A stretch of DNA of 32,740 nt from a bacterium (GCA_009926305.1 RFPC01000023.1:1-32740); one strand, 5' to 3'. Shown: positions 16,109 through 25,192, numbered from the stretch's first letter. A program made the numbers and translations. Notes: a model not told the origin generated them from the sequence alone.

Positions 16109-18139
16109 ATGTCTCTAGTCAGTGAGCGCCAAGTGAAGTGGAGAGATGGGGTCGTTCTTTTGATCCTTCTGTTTCTTGCCACTGGTCTCAGATGGGATTT
16201 TCTTGCTGCAAGTAATTTTCGAGTGGACTCAGATGAAGCGATTGTAGGACTCATGGCTCAAGACATCAGCCAGGGAGCAACAGTGCCGGTTTTTTATTAT
16301 GGGCAGCATTACATGGGAAGTCTGGAGGCGATGCTTGTAAGCGCGCTTTATTCGCTAGCTGGATTCCATCCTGCATGGATAAAAGTTGTCCCCCTTGTTT
16401 TTTCGCTTCTATTTATTCTCGTCGTGTATTTTATAGGTGTACAGCTTGCTGGACGCTTAGCTGGAATTGTAAGTGCTACGCTTTGTGCTATTGGTCCCGG
16501 TACGCTTTTGGTCTGGAGCACCAAGGCTCGTGGCGGATTCATCGAGATTGTATTTTTTGCAGCACTTGCCGTGCTGCTCACGATCTATTGGTTGCGAGAT
16601 GAGCGACCTGATTGGACTCGATTAGGAATTATTGCGGTAATACTTGGGTTTGGATGGTGGACCAATAATCAAATTGTCTATGTCTATCTACCCATTGCCT
16701 TTGCTGTTTTCTGGAAGCTCTGGCATCAAAATGAAAGTTATCATGAGAAAGCAAAGACCCTGGGCTGGAGCTTTCTTGGATGTACAATCCTTGCAATTCT
16801 TGGAGGACTCCCATTTTGGCTCTATAATCTTCAGAATCAGTTTGCATCTTTCGCTCAACTCTTTCGGGGAGGAGAAGTTCAGTATGGAAGCCATATTCGA
16901 GGATTTATAGAGAATTCACTTCCTATCCTTCTTGGAGCGAAGCAATATTGGCACACCGAGGAGTTGTTTTCTGGTTCCCTTTTCCTTTTGTTTATCATTT
17001 TTCTGATTACGATAGTCTTTCTTTGGTATGGCATTCGTAAGGGGACAGTGGCGCGTGATGCTGTATTGATGTTGGTCGGAGTTTTTGCCTCTACAGCCCT
17101 GATTTTTGTTTCAAGTCCCTATGGAGATCTTTCACAAGCTCCAAGGTATCTGCTACCGCTGTACTTAGTCTTTTTCCCACTGTTCGGTGCGGCAGTATCA
17201 CAGAGCTATCATCTGAGTCGTGGGCTGGGAGTTTCCTTCTTTGCGGTGATTCTCGGGCTTCATTTAAGTTCTGCATACTTACATGGGCGCGCTATTCCAG
17301 GAGAGCCATTTATCTTTCGAGAACAACGTGTAGCTCGTGATCATGCGCCACTTATTCAACGTCTTTCCGAGCTTGGTATCTCACATGTTTATACCAACTA
17401 CTGGGTGGGATATCGACTGGCGTATGAAACTCAACAGCGGGTTACGTTCACCGTGTTTGGTCAGCCATCACAAGTACGAATACCTTCTTATGAGCGTCAA
17501 GATCGATGGGATATTCCGTTTGTATTGGCTCCTTTGCAGGCATCGATTCTTGAGAGGGCATTAGCAATGTATCACTACTCTTTCATTCGAGAAGAGGTGG
17601 GAGGATATATTCTTCTCTATGACTTGTCTCCAAAAGCACCGCTTCAGCTGAGAAAAATAAAAGCTGAGGAGTTGGCGAAGGTCTCTACGAATACCAAGGG
17701 CAAGGAGCTCAGTCCCCTTAACGCTCTTGATGGTGATATAAAAACTCGTTGGGGAAGCGGAGAGCCACAAAGACCAGGAATGGAGTTTCGAATTGTTTTT
17801 CAAGAACCAAAGCATATTAAAGCATTTCGATATTTTCTTGGAGATTGGGAGCATGATTACGCGAGACAATTCGTCATCAAAGGGATTTCTCAAAGCGGAA
17901 CCACGATGACTCTTTTTTCTCGGGCAGATTTTGAGACGGTCTGTTACTACAGAGAGTGTCAAGTTTCACCTCATCACGACTTTCATTGGCCATTCAGCTA
18001 TGAGCAGGAGCGAGTATATGTAAAAGAATATGAAGAACCACTCGTTGAAATAATTATAAAGCAGATTGGGGCTCATCCAGTACTTGATTGGTCTATTGCA
18101 GAACTTGAGCTTTACGTTGATGAAAATGGCGAGCGATAA
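16109..18139 (+). CDS. GT39/ArnT-like membrane glycosyltransferase with C-terminal discoidin-like domain
   Basis: This is a polytopic GT-C glycosyltransferase that probably takes a sugar from a polyprenyl phosphate donor on the periplasmic side. The first loop carries the acidic motif FRVDSDEAIVGLMAQDI, whose aspartates serve as the catalytic site in the GT39/ArnT/PMT group, followed by YYGQHYMGSLE. About ten or more hydrophobic segments fill residues 14-375. A soluble part follows, and residues about 510-676 look like an F5/8 type C (discoidin) carbohydrate-binding domain, with LNALDGDIKTRWGSG as the characteristic core. ATG 16109 is chosen; the in-frame TTG 16103 lies six bases earlier. A good terminator hairpin overlaps the stop codon. 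The acceptor is unknown. The membrane family is fairly sure and the discoidin call is moderate. Confidence 0.8.
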   Translation: MSLVSERQVKWRDGVVLLILLFLATGLRWDFLAASNFRVDSDEAIVGLMAQDISQGATVPVFYYGQHYMGSLEAMLVSALYSLAGFHPAWIKVVPLVFSLLFILVVYFIGVQLAGRLAGIVSATLCAIGPGTLLVWSTKARGGFIEIVFFAALAVLLTIYWLRDERPDWTRLGIIAVILGFGWWTNNQIVYVYLPIAFAVFWKLWHQNESYHEKAKTLGWSFLGCTILAILGGLPFWLYNLQNQFASFAQLFRGGEVQYGSHIRGFIENSLPILLGAKQYWHTEELFSGSLFLLFIIFLITIVFLWYGIRKGTVARDAVLMLVGVFASTALIFVSSPYGDLSQAPRYLLPLYLVFFPLFGAAVSQSYHLSRGLGVSFFAVILGLHLSSAYLHGRAIPGEPFIFREQRVARDHAPLIQRLSELGISHVYTNYWVGYRLAYETQQRVTFTVFGQPSQVRIPSYERQDRWDIPFVLAPLQASILERALAMYHYSFIREEVGGYILLYDLSPKAPLQLRKIKAEELAKVSTNTKGKELSPLNALDGDIKTRWGSGEPQRPGMEFRIVFQEPKHIKAFRYFLGDWEHDYARQFVIKGISQSGTTMTLFSRADFETVCYYRECQVSPHHDFHWPFSYEQERVYVKEYEEPLVEIIIKQIGAHPVLDWSIAELELYVDENGER

Positions 18140-18165
18140 AGAAATTCAGCTCGCTATTTTTTAAT
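18129..18165 (+). terminator. Rho-independent terminator after the GT39-like gene
   Basis: GCGAGC (18129-18134) and GCTCGC (18149-18154) form a GC-rich stem with a 14-base loop, followed by TATTTTTT. The stop codon of the glycosyltransferase lies in the loop. The T-run is only on the plus-strand side. Confidence 0.55.
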
Positions 18166-18381
18166 CGTTAGAGTGTTTTGGTCTCGTCCTTGATCCGATA
18201 AGAAGCGCGAGCGTCCATGGCCACGATTTATAGCGAATAGGTATCGAGCGGAGCTTTCCATCTCTTGTTTAGAGTAAAACTTTTGTACGCCGATCAGGTG
18301 TCTCTGAGAATTTAAGTGCGGTGTTGAATCACATGATAGACTTTGCGTGGAGGTCTTTTTGAATTTAGAGAGAAGTGCCAT
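18154..18381 (-). CDS. Possible small hypothetical protein (75 aa)
   Basis: Between the glycosyltransferase and hydrolase genes there are about 410 bp with no sure gene. On the minus strand an ATG at 18381 is preceded by AGGGA at a good distance and opens a 75-codon frame. The predicted peptide is basic and polar (starts MALLSKFKKTSTQSL, ends with DQNTLTIKK), with no membrane segment or known motif. The frame is open further upstream to 18474, but that part lacks protein-like character. It would converge with the terminator of the upstream gene. It may be a chance frame; no family was recognised. Confidence 0.3.
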   Translation of the reverse strand: MALLSKFKKTSTQSLSCDSTPHLNSQRHLIGVQKFYSKQEMESSARYLFAINRGHGRSRFLSDQGRDQNTLTIKK

Positions 18382-18551
18382 ACGAGATTCCCTGTTTATA
18401 GCCAAGAACGTAAGAACCTGAATGCAATTCGCGAAAAAGTGAAAGAACTCATATACTAAAGAATATAGAGGCAAAAATGTTACTACTCAAATATTTTGAA
18501 TGTGCATACTGTCAGTAAAATGAGGAAGTTATTTGTGTTCAAGGGAGTACG

Positions 18552-19370
18552 ATGAAGGAAATCCTCGTTAAACTTGGTAATGGGATCGCTCTGAAATCGG
18601 ATTGGTACCGAGCCCCTGAAGCGGTAGATCGCGGAAAAGTAGCAGTTATCTGTCACGGATTCTCTGCTCACCGCCGGTTAGCATTTCTTCCTGAGATTGC
18701 CAAATTTCTTGCTGAAAGAGGTATCTCGAGCCTAATTCCCGATTTTTCTCGAAATGGCATGGATGCGACAACCGGCCAACTCACGGATCCCGAAGGATTT
18801 TCGCGAAATACCTTTGAACATGAGCGACAAGAGTTGGTTTCTCTCATTGATGTAATATCGAAAGATCATGTCTTCGGAGAGGTAAAAAGTATCATTGTAA
18901 TCGGCCATAGTCGAGGAGGGGTATCTGCCCTTGGTGCGGCTTCAGATTCTCAGGTAAGTCATGTCATTGAACGAGTGAGTGTTTGGTCAGCGCCCTCAGG
19001 GACTGAGCCATCTCGTTTTGGATTAACAGAAGAGCATCGACGAATATGGGAAGAATTAGGGCATATCCCTTATCCGATACAGCGATTAGGCATAGAGACT
19101 GCCTTGGGGCTTGAGATTTTGGAAGATATGGAGAGAGAGCCGAATAGAGTGGAAAGATACGTACGATCGCTCTCCATGCCACTTCAAATTATTCATGGTA
19201 CAAAAGATGTGAGAGTACCGCTGTCTTGTGGACAGCAGCTTGCAGAATGGGGAGAGCAATCTGAATTTGAGCCCATTGAGGGAGCGGATCATGTTTTTCA
19301 ATGTTCTCGTGAATTCCCCTCTTCTGCCTATCTTGAGGAAGCACTAAAGGCACTTTTTCGATTCTTATAA
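18552..19370 (+). CDS. Alpha/beta hydrolase (serine esterase-like)
   Basis: The protein is a cytoplasmic alpha/beta-hydrolase of unknown substrate. VAVICHGFSAHR (about 30-41) supplies the oxyanion-hole HG motif. The nucleophile elbow GHSRGG (118-123, Ser120) lies after a hydrophobic strand IIVIGHS. The acid is in IHGTKDVRVPL and the histidine in GADHVF near the C-terminus, completing the triad. There is no signal peptide. Size (272) fits dienelactone-hydrolase/BAAT-like or YbbA-type esterases. Translation start ATG 18552 is well supported by AAGGGAG five bases upstream. It stands alone, with a 247-bp gap before the next gene. A 9-bp inverted repeat (TCTTATAAA/TTTATAAGA) overlaps its stop codon, but without a T-run. 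Confidence 0.85.
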   Translation: MKEILVKLGNGIALKSDWYRAPEAVDRGKVAVICHGFSAHRRLAFLPEIAKFLAERGISSLIPDFSRNGMDATTGQLTDPEGFSRNTFEHERQELVSLIDVISKDHVFGEVKSIIVIGHSRGGVSALGAASDSQVSHVIERVSVWSAPSGTEPSRFGLTEEHRRIWEELGHIPYPIQRLGIETALGLEILEDMEREPNRVERYVRSLSMPLQIIHGTKDVRVPLSCGQQLAEWGEQSEFEPIEGADHVFQCSREFPSSAYLEEALKALFRFL

Positions 19371-19404
19371 AAATTCTTCACATTATCAGGGGTTTATAAG
19401 AGCA

Positions 19405-19500
19405 TTACAGCAACTCCTGTAGGCAAATACGGTTTGCTCCACCTTCAACGGCTCTCTCCCACGCTTTCTCCATCTCTGCAGGCAAAATAATCTGTAACAT
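19405..19500 (-). pseudogene. Possible CutC-like N-terminal remnant
   Basis: On the minus strand a 31-codon frame reads like the start of the copper homeostasis protein CutC. AVEGGANRICLQELL resembles the family's N-terminal (A)xxGGADRIELCxxL, and the preceding residues fit the strand and helix before it. The frame then stops. Nothing like the rest of CutC follows. It is therefore either a decayed gene end or a coincidence; the likeness is short and made by eye. Confidence 0.2.
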
Positions 19501-19617
19501 CTCGTCATTTTTCGTTCATATCCCTTAGTAGAGGAGTTGAGACTTTACATCTTTTGGGGAAAAGAGGTCGAGCTTCTGTACCGTGAGGTACGCAGAGGTT
19601 TTTACTAGGGGTGGGAT

Positions 19618-21774
19618 TTGAAGAGCTATTCACCAGACAGATTATTATCATTCATTTTTATATGCCTCTTTCTGTGGTGCACTTCGCTTCATGCGCAAGA
19701 AAATCCAGCAGGCTGTGAGCCTGTAGGAATAATACCCCATGGAGCAAATCAAATTCATACTGATATCACCGGAGGGGCAACACTTTTAGGACAAACTGCA
19801 ATAATCCGTCAGGGACTTACTGTTTATGCTTATCGACTCGATGCCTCAGGACAGCCAATTTTAGTTGGACAGATGCCACTTCCTCTCGGGGGCACTCCTC
19901 ATTTTGCAACAAATGGAGAGACTCTCAGCATTTCGCTGCATTCATACGAGGCAGTGAATGGAAGCGGAAGTAGCTTTTCATCGCCTTTAAGCCAGAGAAC
20001 CGTTCATAAGTTCAGCCTTCAAGATCTAGCACCGCTCGAAGGTTTTATCGATGAAAGAAATAATAATCTAGCAGGTTCTCAGCCCCAGATTACCTTTCCT
20101 TGGATACGGGTCTATAGGCCTGGGGGCTATGCATGGGATAATTGGTATGATGACTATTTATGTAGCTACAACTCCACGTGTAGTGCCCTTGGGATGCAGG
20201 GACGATTTTATGTTTCCACCGGAAACACTGGTTTTCTCATGAATGGTCAAGAATATACGGAGAATTATTTTTTTCAGAATGGAGAGACCTGTTGGTGGCC
20301 TGCGGGCAATTGTATCCTCTCGGATGGAGCGATGGTAGCGGGGGGAATAAGAGTTGCTGATGATACCAATACTCTTTTTGGTCTCCCACATCAGAAACTT
20401 GGCCTTCCTTCCATTCCAGAACTCAGTCAGGCTTTACAAGAAATTTACCCATCACACCCTGGACATTCTCCTATGCGAGATCTCATCTTTCATTATTATG
20501 AGGATGTTTCGATAGATCACGAGAGTAAGTTTGCCGTTGTTGGCGTACGAGCAAGTATCGATGAGCATGTTCCAGACTTACATGATGTGGGCATCGTCAC
20601 CTACCTAAAGTTTCAGACGAATCAGGTTCTGAATGTTCCAAATTCGAGTGTTTTTTATCCTCTAACTGAGCAGCAGATCGGATTTTCCGTTGCAGCAACA
20701 GGAGCAGGAGAAACAGTCAATGACGATACAGGAGAACTCATGATGGGCTTCACGAGTGTAGCTGGTGGACCAGGAGAAGGACATGCTTCAACTGTACTCC
20801 CCGTTAACTCGTGTACAACGTACTCACAAGCAACATTGCCTCCAACCGCAGGTGGTGTGGTCGTTGCAGCGGTACATAATCCTTCGAATGGTCAGTTGAT
20901 AGACTCGTTTCTCTTTTATCGAGAGGAAGCGGGTCATCAGTTCGGGTACGATGTGGCTGCGCTCGGGAACCTCAATTATGACCTCTATCCTGAGGTTATC
21001 GCAGGAGCTCCGGGAGGCAACTATGTGATGCTTTTCTCGTTTAGCGACGAAAATCTAAATACAGCCATTACCATAGCAGATCCGGCTGTTGGATTTGGTA
21101 AGCAGGTCGGAGCCGTACAGTCTGAGAATGGCTCTTCGTTTTTCATGGTGGCTTCAGATGACCAGGTGTCAATTTACGATGCTGCTACTTGCTTTACCGA
21201 GACAAATCGGGGCAATGGAGGTGAGATAAACTTTTGGCAGCCAGAGCCTCCTACAGGTTGTGCAGGTGGAGGGGGTGCGCTTACTGAGGAAGAGGCTCAA
21301 GCATTGCTTGATGGAGCTCACGCAGACGCAGAAGGCATTCTTGCTTCATTTGGACTTGGAGAAGGTCTCGAGAGCGGGATTCAGTTGATCCTGATGGAGT
21401 TGCTCGAATTACTGATCGGTGTATTAGAAGATAAAATTCAGCAACTGATTTCTGATGGGATATTGAATCCACAGCCAGTCGCTGCTGCATTCCTTGGTGA
21501 ATCTCCATTGCAACAACTCCTAGTAATACAGGCCTTAAAGCCTCAACTTGAGCAGCAGGCTCAGAAGTTGCAAAAAGCAGAGAAGAAGCATTTACGCTCC
21601 AAGAAAATCAAGAAAAAAGCCCGCAAGCTGAGAAGAGCTGGAAAGCGCGCTGAAGCGAGGAAACTGAGAAAGAAAGCAAAAAACAGGAAGAGAAGAGCGC
21701 TCAGTATGACCAAGCAAGTGGCAGCTGAGGTCGTAAGCATTCTTGAGCCGTTCAAATCATCCGCGTCTCATTAA
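19618..21774 (+). CDS. Large secreted FG-GAP-repeat protein with highly basic C-terminal tail
   Basis: I do not recognise a named family. The start is TTG 19618, preceded by AGGGGTGG. It opens a clear Sec signal peptide (hydrophobic core SFIFICLFLWCTSL, cleavage after LHA). The mature protein is beta-rich and cysteine-containing. Around residues 354-386 and 440-467 there are FG-GAP-like units, with HQFGYDVAALGNLNYDLYPE including a calcium-loop-like NxNxD pattern; such repeats form integrin-type beta-propellers. Residues about 565-640 are helical and leucine-rich. The final about 65 residues (from QKLQKAEKKHLRSKK to MTKQVAAEV) are very Lys/Arg-rich, with units such as KLRRAGKRAEARKLRKKAK. It is probably exported to the periplasm or surface, where the tail may bind anionic polymers. 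It stands alone between a hydrolase gene and RNase PH on the opposite strand. Confidence 0.8.
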   Translation: MKSYSPDRLLSFIFICLFLWCTSLHAQENPAGCEPVGIIPHGANQIHTDITGGATLLGQTAIIRQGLTVYAYRLDASGQPILVGQMPLPLGGTPHFATNGETLSISLHSYEAVNGSGSSFSSPLSQRTVHKFSLQDLAPLEGFIDERNNNLAGSQPQITFPWIRVYRPGGYAWDNWYDDYLCSYNSTCSALGMQGRFYVSTGNTGFLMNGQEYTENYFFQNGETCWWPAGNCILSDGAMVAGGIRVADDTNTLFGLPHQKLGLPSIPELSQALQEIYPSHPGHSPMRDLIFHYYEDVSIDHESKFAVVGVRASIDEHVPDLHDVGIVTYLKFQTNQVLNVPNSSVFYPLTEQQIGFSVAATGAGETVNDDTGELMMGFTSVAGGPGEGHASTVLPVNSCTTYSQATLPPTAGGVVVAAVHNPSNGQLIDSFLFYREEAGHQFGYDVAALGNLNYDLYPEVIAGAPGGNYVMLFSFSDENLNTAITIADPAVGFGKQVGAVQSENGSSFFMVASDDQVSIYDAATCFTETNRGNGGEINFWQPEPPTGCAGGGGALTEEEAQALLDGAHADAEGILASFGLGEGLESGIQLILMELLELLIGVLEDKIQQLISDGILNPQPVAAAFLGESPLQQLLVIQALKPQLEQQAQKLQKAEKKHLRSKKIKKKARKLRRAGKRAEARKLRKKAKNRKRRALSMTKQVAAEVVSILEPFKSSASH

Positions 21775-21790
21775 GCGCTTAACGAGTGGG

Positions 21791-22519
21791 TCAGAGTCCG
21801 TATTGCTTTAATGTTTCTTTTTGAAGGTTGATTAAGTGTGTAATGCCTTGATGAGCAAGAGAGAAGAGCTCATCAAAATCTTTCTTTGAGATCGTTTTCC
21901 CTTCAGCTGTCCCTTGAACCTCTACAATATTTCCTTCTCCAGTGAGGACAAAGTTTGCGTCAACTTCAGCTCTGACATCTTCTTCATAACAGAGGTCCAA
22001 TACAGGAGAGTTTTCAACTATTCCAGCTGAGATTGCTGCTACTGGAGCACGAAGGACATCTTTTGAGATACTTTCATTTTCTATTTCAGGTAAAAGCGCA
22101 AGTAGAAGAGCAATATACCCACCTGTAATTGATGCAGTGCGGGTTCCGCCGTCAGCTTGGATTACATCACAATCGATAAGGATTGTTTTTCCCCCAAGGA
22201 GCTCAAGGTTTACTGAAGCTCTAAGCGAACGGCCAATGAGTCGTTGTATTTCTTGGGTCCTGCCTTTAGCGCCATTTCGTTCTCGGCGAACCCGTGTTGT
22301 CGTTGATCGAGGAAGCATCGAATATTCTGCAGTTATCCATCCTCCGGTGCCCTCTTCGGCTGCCATCCACTTTGGCGTTCGGTGTTCTAGTGTAGCCGTA
22401 CACAGTACTTTTGTGTTGCCACAGTGTACGAGAACCGACCCTTCAGCATTCGGTGCAAAGTGCGGTTCAAATCTTACCTTGCGTAATTCATCAATTTTTC
22501 TTCCATCTATTCTTTGCAT
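21791..22519 (-). CDS. rph: Ribonuclease PH
   Basis: RNase PH trims nucleotides 3' of the tRNA CCA end by phosphorolysis and forms a hexamer. The N-terminus RIDGRKIDELRKVRFEPHF is diagnostic. It is followed by VLVHCGNTKVLCTATLE, GGWITAEYSMLPRST, the RxxxRNGAKGRTQEIQRLIGRSLR region and CDVIQADGGTRTASITGG, whose aspartates and glycines form the active site. Length (242) is normal for the family. It converges with the secreted FG-GAP gene (16 bp between stops) and is divergent from the MazG-like gene across about 75 bp. No rdgB/mazG fusion is present, although a MazG-like gene is adjacent. Confidence 0.96.
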   Translation of the reverse strand: MQRIDGRKIDELRKVRFEPHFAPNAEGSVLVHCGNTKVLCTATLEHRTPKWMAAEEGTGGWITAEYSMLPRSTTTRVRRERNGAKGRTQEIQRLIGRSLRASVNLELLGGKTILIDCDVIQADGGTRTASITGGYIALLLALLPEIENESISKDVLRAPVAAISAGIVENSPVLDLCYEEDVRAEVDANFVLTGEGNIVEVQGTAEGKTISKKDFDELFSLAHQGITHLINLQKETLKQYGL

Positions 22520-22593
22520 CGCTCAATCCTTGTCGTTTCCTTGATAGTAGGCTAAACCAATGGCATAAGAAAAGCAGCGATAAGGGTGCTCTA

Positions 22594-23148
22594 ATGAAAT
22601 CAGATAAAATTCAACAATTTTTTCATTTAGCGGGACAAGTATGTGGCGATGAGTTTCACGAAGGCAGTGACTCAGACCGAGAGCTTGGAGCTCAGCTTCT
22701 TTTGTCGGAAGTTCTTGAGTATGTGATCCATGGTTTGGGAGTAACTCCGTATATCGATGGACAACCGATTACAAAGCCGAATGATGTTGTCTATAAGGCA
22801 AATGGAGGGAGGCCAGATCGCGAGGAGATGCTTGATGGATTAGCGGATGTGGCGTACACGATGTTTTGGAATAAGGTCAAGTTTGGTATTCCACTTGAAT
22901 CGGCCTTTGAGCTTGTTTGTGATAACAATCTATCGAAATTTGTCAGATTGGACGAATGGCAGCAGGGAGCAGGGATTTTAAGTGAAGCAGAGTGGCACCT
23001 CAACCAGGAGGTCACTTGGCCAGAGAGTGTAGTCTCAGTAGAAGTCCTTGAAGTTCGAGGGACTTTTTTTGCCGTCGGAAAAGATAGTACAGGAAAGGTT
23101 CGAAAACCATCTACCTATGCCTCGGTAGACCTCAGCTCTCTCTTGTAA
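22594..23148 (+). CDS. MazG-like nucleotide pyrophosphohydrolase
   Basis: The first about 115 residues form an all-alpha NTP pyrophosphohydrolase domain of the MazG/HisE superfamily, which hydrolyses nucleoside triphosphates or related compounds. The metal-binding pattern is visible as LLLSEVLEYV (E39, E42) and EEMLDGLADVAYTMF (E78, D81, D85), followed by FGIPLESAFELVCDNNLSKF, a family-typical end. Residues about 120-184 form an extra C-terminal segment that I do not recognise (SVEVLEVRGTFFAVGKDSTGK). The start ATG 22594 follows AAGGGTG at good spacing; the frame extends upstream to 22411 but overlaps rph and is unlikely to be translated. It is divergent from rph, sharing a 74-bp promoter region. 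Confidence 0.75.
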   Translation: MKSDKIQQFFHLAGQVCGDEFHEGSDSDRELGAQLLLSEVLEYVIHGLGVTPYIDGQPITKPNDVVYKANGGRPDREEMLDGLADVAYTMFWNKVKFGIPLESAFELVCDNNLSKFVRLDEWQQGAGILSEAEWHLNQEVTWPESVVSVEVLEVRGTFFAVGKDSTGKVRKPSTYASVDLSSLL

Positions 23149-23284
23149 ATATAAATGATGTTTCAGAAGAGCTGGTCGCATCGGCTGTGCTTGAAGATTG
23201 ATTTAGAGCGCATGCTATAAATTTTCAAGAATTGCTCACTCTTCCTAGTAGCTCCCTCACCATAATCGTGAGAGAATTACCAGT

Positions 23285-25192
23285 ATGACTCACTTTTCTG
23301 ATTTAGATTCATTCGGTTCTTTGGCGGAAGCATTCTACTCTATCGCGCGATCAGCACCAGATACCCCAGTGTATCAACAAGCGATATATGATGCCGCAAC
23401 GGATGGCAATGGAGAGCCTCGGAAGCGCTGTAGACGGACGTTTCGAGAGGTGGAGGTGCGGGTAAAAAAAATAGCCCAATTTTTAAAGTCCATCGGAGTC
23501 GCTCGTGGTGATAAGATTGCAATTATTTCATCCTCTCGTCCTGAATGGATGGAGTGCGATCTGGCTGCCCACACTTTGGGAGCTGTGGTGGTTTCAATTT
23601 ATCAATCAATCCCCTCGGATGACGTTGGATATATTCTCTTTGATTCAGGAGCCTCTGTTGTTTTCGTTGAGAATCAAGAGCAAGTTGATAAGTTAAAGGT
23701 TCTTTTAAGTGCACCACTGAGGGTGCCAGCAACAGAAGATAGGGAGGCTTCAAGTGTACAGATCGGCCTAAAGAAAATTGTTGCTTTTGAATCGGTAGAG
23801 GAGCATCAACTGGTAACGCCACTTCGTGAGGTCTTAGCGGGACCTGAGCCAGAATCTCTTGATGCTGCCTATTCGGATATTACCCGCTCGGATATGGCTG
23901 CTTTGGTGTATACCTCAGGAACCACAGGTCCACCAAAGGGCGTAATCCAAACGCACGGAAACCATCTTGCAAACGTTCGGCAAGTATATGGATGTGGAAT
24001 GTTACAGGTAGACTCGACCGTAATGGTCTTTTTGCCTCTCGCGCATGCCTTTGCCAAGCTCATGGGATATGTCGGATTCCTTGCTCCTGCTGAGCTTTAT
24101 TTCCCAGCTATTAAAGATCCACTTTCATCCAAGGCTGATCCAGAGTCAGTAACAAGAGATATTCGTGAGTTAAGTGCTGAAGTCGTACCCGTTGTTCCCC
24201 GACTATTAGAGAAGATGCAATCTGGAGTTATAGCAAAATCTAAGGCAGGAGGGGTCTCTGGAAAGCTTTTAACGTTAATGCTTTGGTCAGCTCGTGGTGT
24301 TTATTTCGGGAAACCTACGTTTGGTCAAAAAGTAGCCTATGCTCTAACAGGCTTTCTGAGAAAGAAGGTCAAAGCGCAGTTGTTTGGGAAGAACTTTCTT
24401 TATTCCATCTCTGGCGGGGCCAAGCTAAACCCTGATGTTGCACGCTTCTTTGACATGCTGGGCATGGAGATCTTGGAAGGATACGGGTTAACAGAAACGT
24501 GTGTAGCGTGTAACGTGAATCGATATGGTGAGAAACGTATTGGTACGGTAGGTCCTGTAATTGCTGATGATATTGAACTGCGGATAGCAGAAGATGGGGA
24601 GATTCTCTACAAGGGACCAAACATTACTCAGGGCTACTATGGTCGTGAAACTGCAACACAGGCTGCATGGGATCCCGATGGCTGGTTTCATACTGGAGAT
24701 CTTGGTGAAGTCGCGCCTGATGGTTATCTATCAATAGTAGGGAGAAAAAAGGATATCATCGTCACCTCGTATGGGAAAAATATTGCACCCGAAGATATTG
24801 AAGCACTGATGAAGCAATCAGAGTTTATTTCAGCGGTAGTTCTGGTGGGCGATGGACGACCGTTTATCACCGCCTTACTGAGCATAGACATGTCAGCAGT
24901 ATCTGCTTGGGCGAAAAAGCGAGGCATATCAGATTTAGACAATGCATCTTTAGCACAGAATCAAGCCGTTCGTGATCTTCTTTGGAAGGAGTTGGAGCGA
25001 GGTAATGCTCAACTTGCTGAGTATGAGAGGATTAAGCGCTTTGAGATAGTTTCAGAGGACTTTACGGTTGAAAATGGGATGTTGACCCCGACGTTCAAGG
25101 TAAAGCGTCCAGTAGTCATGAAGAATTTTTCAGCGTTAGTTGAAAAGCTTTATCAGAATGAGTTCACCTCAGAAGCCTCTGGTAGACCGTAA
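23285..25192 (+). CDS. Long-chain acyl-CoA synthetase (AMP-dependent ligase)
   Basis: The enzyme activates a fatty acid with ATP to acyl-AMP and then acyl-CoA. Motifs in order: P-loop-like YTSGTTGPPKGV (about 209-220), the HAFAKLMG region, the adenylate motif GYGLTETCVACN, GWFHTGDLG with the ATP-binding aspartate, and GRKKDIIVTSYGKNIAPEDIE, whose lysines belong to the swinging C-terminal domain. Length (635) and the order PVVPRLLEKMQ resemble the FadD15/FAA-type long-chain group. The start is ATG 23285; no strong Shine-Dalgarno sequence is seen. A possible -10 (TATAAA) lies upstream at 23216-23221. Its 3' neighbour on the other strand is a glycosyltransferase, 181 bp away. Confidence 0.92.
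   Translation: MTHFSDLDSFGSLAEAFYSIARSAPDTPVYQQAIYDAATDGNGEPRKRCRRTFREVEVRVKKIAQFLKSIGVARGDKIAIISSSRPEWMECDLAAHTLGAVVVSIYQSIPSDDVGYILFDSGASVVFVENQEQVDKLKVLLSAPLRVPATEDREASSVQIGLKKIVAFESVEEHQLVTPLREVLAGPEPESLDAAYSDITRSDMAALVYTSGTTGPPKGVIQTHGNHLANVRQVYGCGMLQVDSTVMVFLPLAHAFAKLMGYVGFLAPAELYFPAIKDPLSSKADPESVTRDIRELSAEVVPVVPRLLEKMQSGVIAKSKAGGVSGKLLTLMLWSARGVYFGKPTFGQKVAYALTGFLRKKVKAQLFGKNFLYSISGGAKLNPDVARFFDMLGMEILEGYGLTETCVACNVNRYGEKRIGTVGPVIADDIELRIAEDGEILYKGPNITQGYYGRETATQAAWDPDGWFHTGDLGEVAPDGYLSIVGRKKDIIVTSYGKNIAPEDIEALMKQSEFISAVVLVGDGRPFITALLSIDMSAVSAWAKKRGISDLDNASLAQNQAVRDLLWKELERGNAQLAEYERIKRFEIVSEDFTVENGMLTPTFKVKRPVVMKNFSALVEKLYQNEFTSEASGRP

Noticed and set aside
15874-16254. A 126-codon minus-strand frame upstream of the TerC gene
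   Set aside because: Much of it lies antisense to the start of the GT39-like gene, its composition is not protein-like and no start has a Shine-Dalgarno sequence.
23207-23222. AGCGCATGCTATAAAT, matching AGCGCATGCTTTAAAT at 31119 with one mismatch
   Set aside because: A 16-base match with one mismatch is expected several times by chance in a window of this size, and the contexts (promoter region and sRNA body) are unrelated.
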